A stretch of 7,920 nt of DNA from the NCBI GenBank assembly GCA_017555925.1, contig JAFZFL010000002.1, positions 1 to 7,920 on the forward strand, given 5' to 3'. How positions within the stretch are numbered: position 1 is the stretch's first letter; each line of letters opens with the position of its first letter. Made by a program: the position numbers and the translations under genes. Below the pieces are notes generated by a model. It was given only the letters and a program-made list of their open reading frames with translations. It did no database searches and had not been told where the DNA came from. This document shows, piece by piece, positions 7,782 to 7,920 of this stretch. Origin of the DNA: Bacteroidales bacterium. GTDB taxonomy: Bacteria > Bacteroidota > Bacteroidia > Bacteroidales > UBA932.

Positions 7782-7920
7782 GTACGCCCAGCATGGGCAT
7801 GTTCTAACGGGTGAAAGTCCCAAATGTGCCCTGATGACGGGAAGCATATAGCCAAGGGCAAGGGTGTCCATCGTGAGGTGGAATCTGAAGGAAGCCGGCG
7901 GCAAAAGTCTGGCCTGACGA
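7782..7920 (+). mobile_element. 5' end of a group II intron (ribozyme domain I; runs off right edge)
   Basis: The last 140 bases have the recognisable start of a bacterial group II intron. There is a GTACG 5' end (consensus GTGYG), a GCCC-AGCAT-GGGC hairpin at 7786-7798, the ACGGGTGAAAGTCCC element at 7808-7821, a CCC/GGG hairpin at 7829-7841, and the conserved GAAGGAAGCCGGCGGCAAAA block at 7887-7906. These belong to the 5' part of domain I. The reverse transcriptase/maturase gene usually lies several hundred bases further in, so it would be outside the window. The intron lies in the same direction as the operon and begins directly after the terminator T-tract. Whether the copy is complete, mobile or decayed cannot be told from this piece. 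The 5' boundary is inferred from the GTACG and may be off by a base or two. Confidence 0.8.

Noticed and set aside
7634..7861. 75-codon minus-strand frame spanning the terminator and the intron start
   Set aside because: It crosses the protease 3' end, a perfect terminator and the structured intron RNA, and has no recognisable protein features.

Overview
The window looks like a chromosomal segment from a gut-type Bacteroidota (Bacteroidales) organism. This is inferred from the low-GC, A/T-rich intergenic DNA, the lack of strong Shine-Dalgarno sites, candidate TAnnTTTG-type -7 boxes, and the protein families: a DUF6515-like exported protein, a large Bacteroidetes-type AsmA protein and a periplasmic tricorn-type S41 protease. 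The genus cannot be fixed from sequence reading alone.

Layout: (1) Bases 1-688, minus strand: the 5' (N-terminal) 229 codons of an exported protein with a Gln/Asn/Pro repeat region followed by a DUF6515-like domain; the gene runs off the left edge. (2) Bases 689-854: a divergent intergenic region with candidate promoters in both directions and two abutting palindromes (812-834) just before the next gene. (3) Bases 855-4451, plus strand: a 1198-residue AsmA-family protein with an N-terminal membrane anchor. (4) Bases 4476-7724, plus strand, 24 bp downstream and probably in the same transcript: a 1082-residue secreted tricorn-like protease with beta-propeller repeats, PDZ and S41 core, and a readable catalytic tetrad (S765, H766, S982, E1039). 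(5) Bases 7740-7780: a strong intrinsic terminator closing the operon. (6) From about 7782 to the right edge: the 5' end of a group II intron ribozyme, starting directly after the terminator's T-tract and in the same orientation. Its reverse transcriptase/maturase would lie beyond the window.

How the parts may work together: the AsmA-like protein (membrane-anchored, facing the periplasm) and the tricorn-like protease (exported) would both act in the cell envelope. The tight spacing suggests co-expression, but no direct functional link can be read from sequence. The intron is a selfish element that appears to use the terminator as a neutral landing site. I found no clearly new multi-gene system. 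The most notable points are the intron/terminator junction, the variant residues around the protease nucleophile, the palindrome pair ahead of the operon, and the truncated minus-strand repeat protein.
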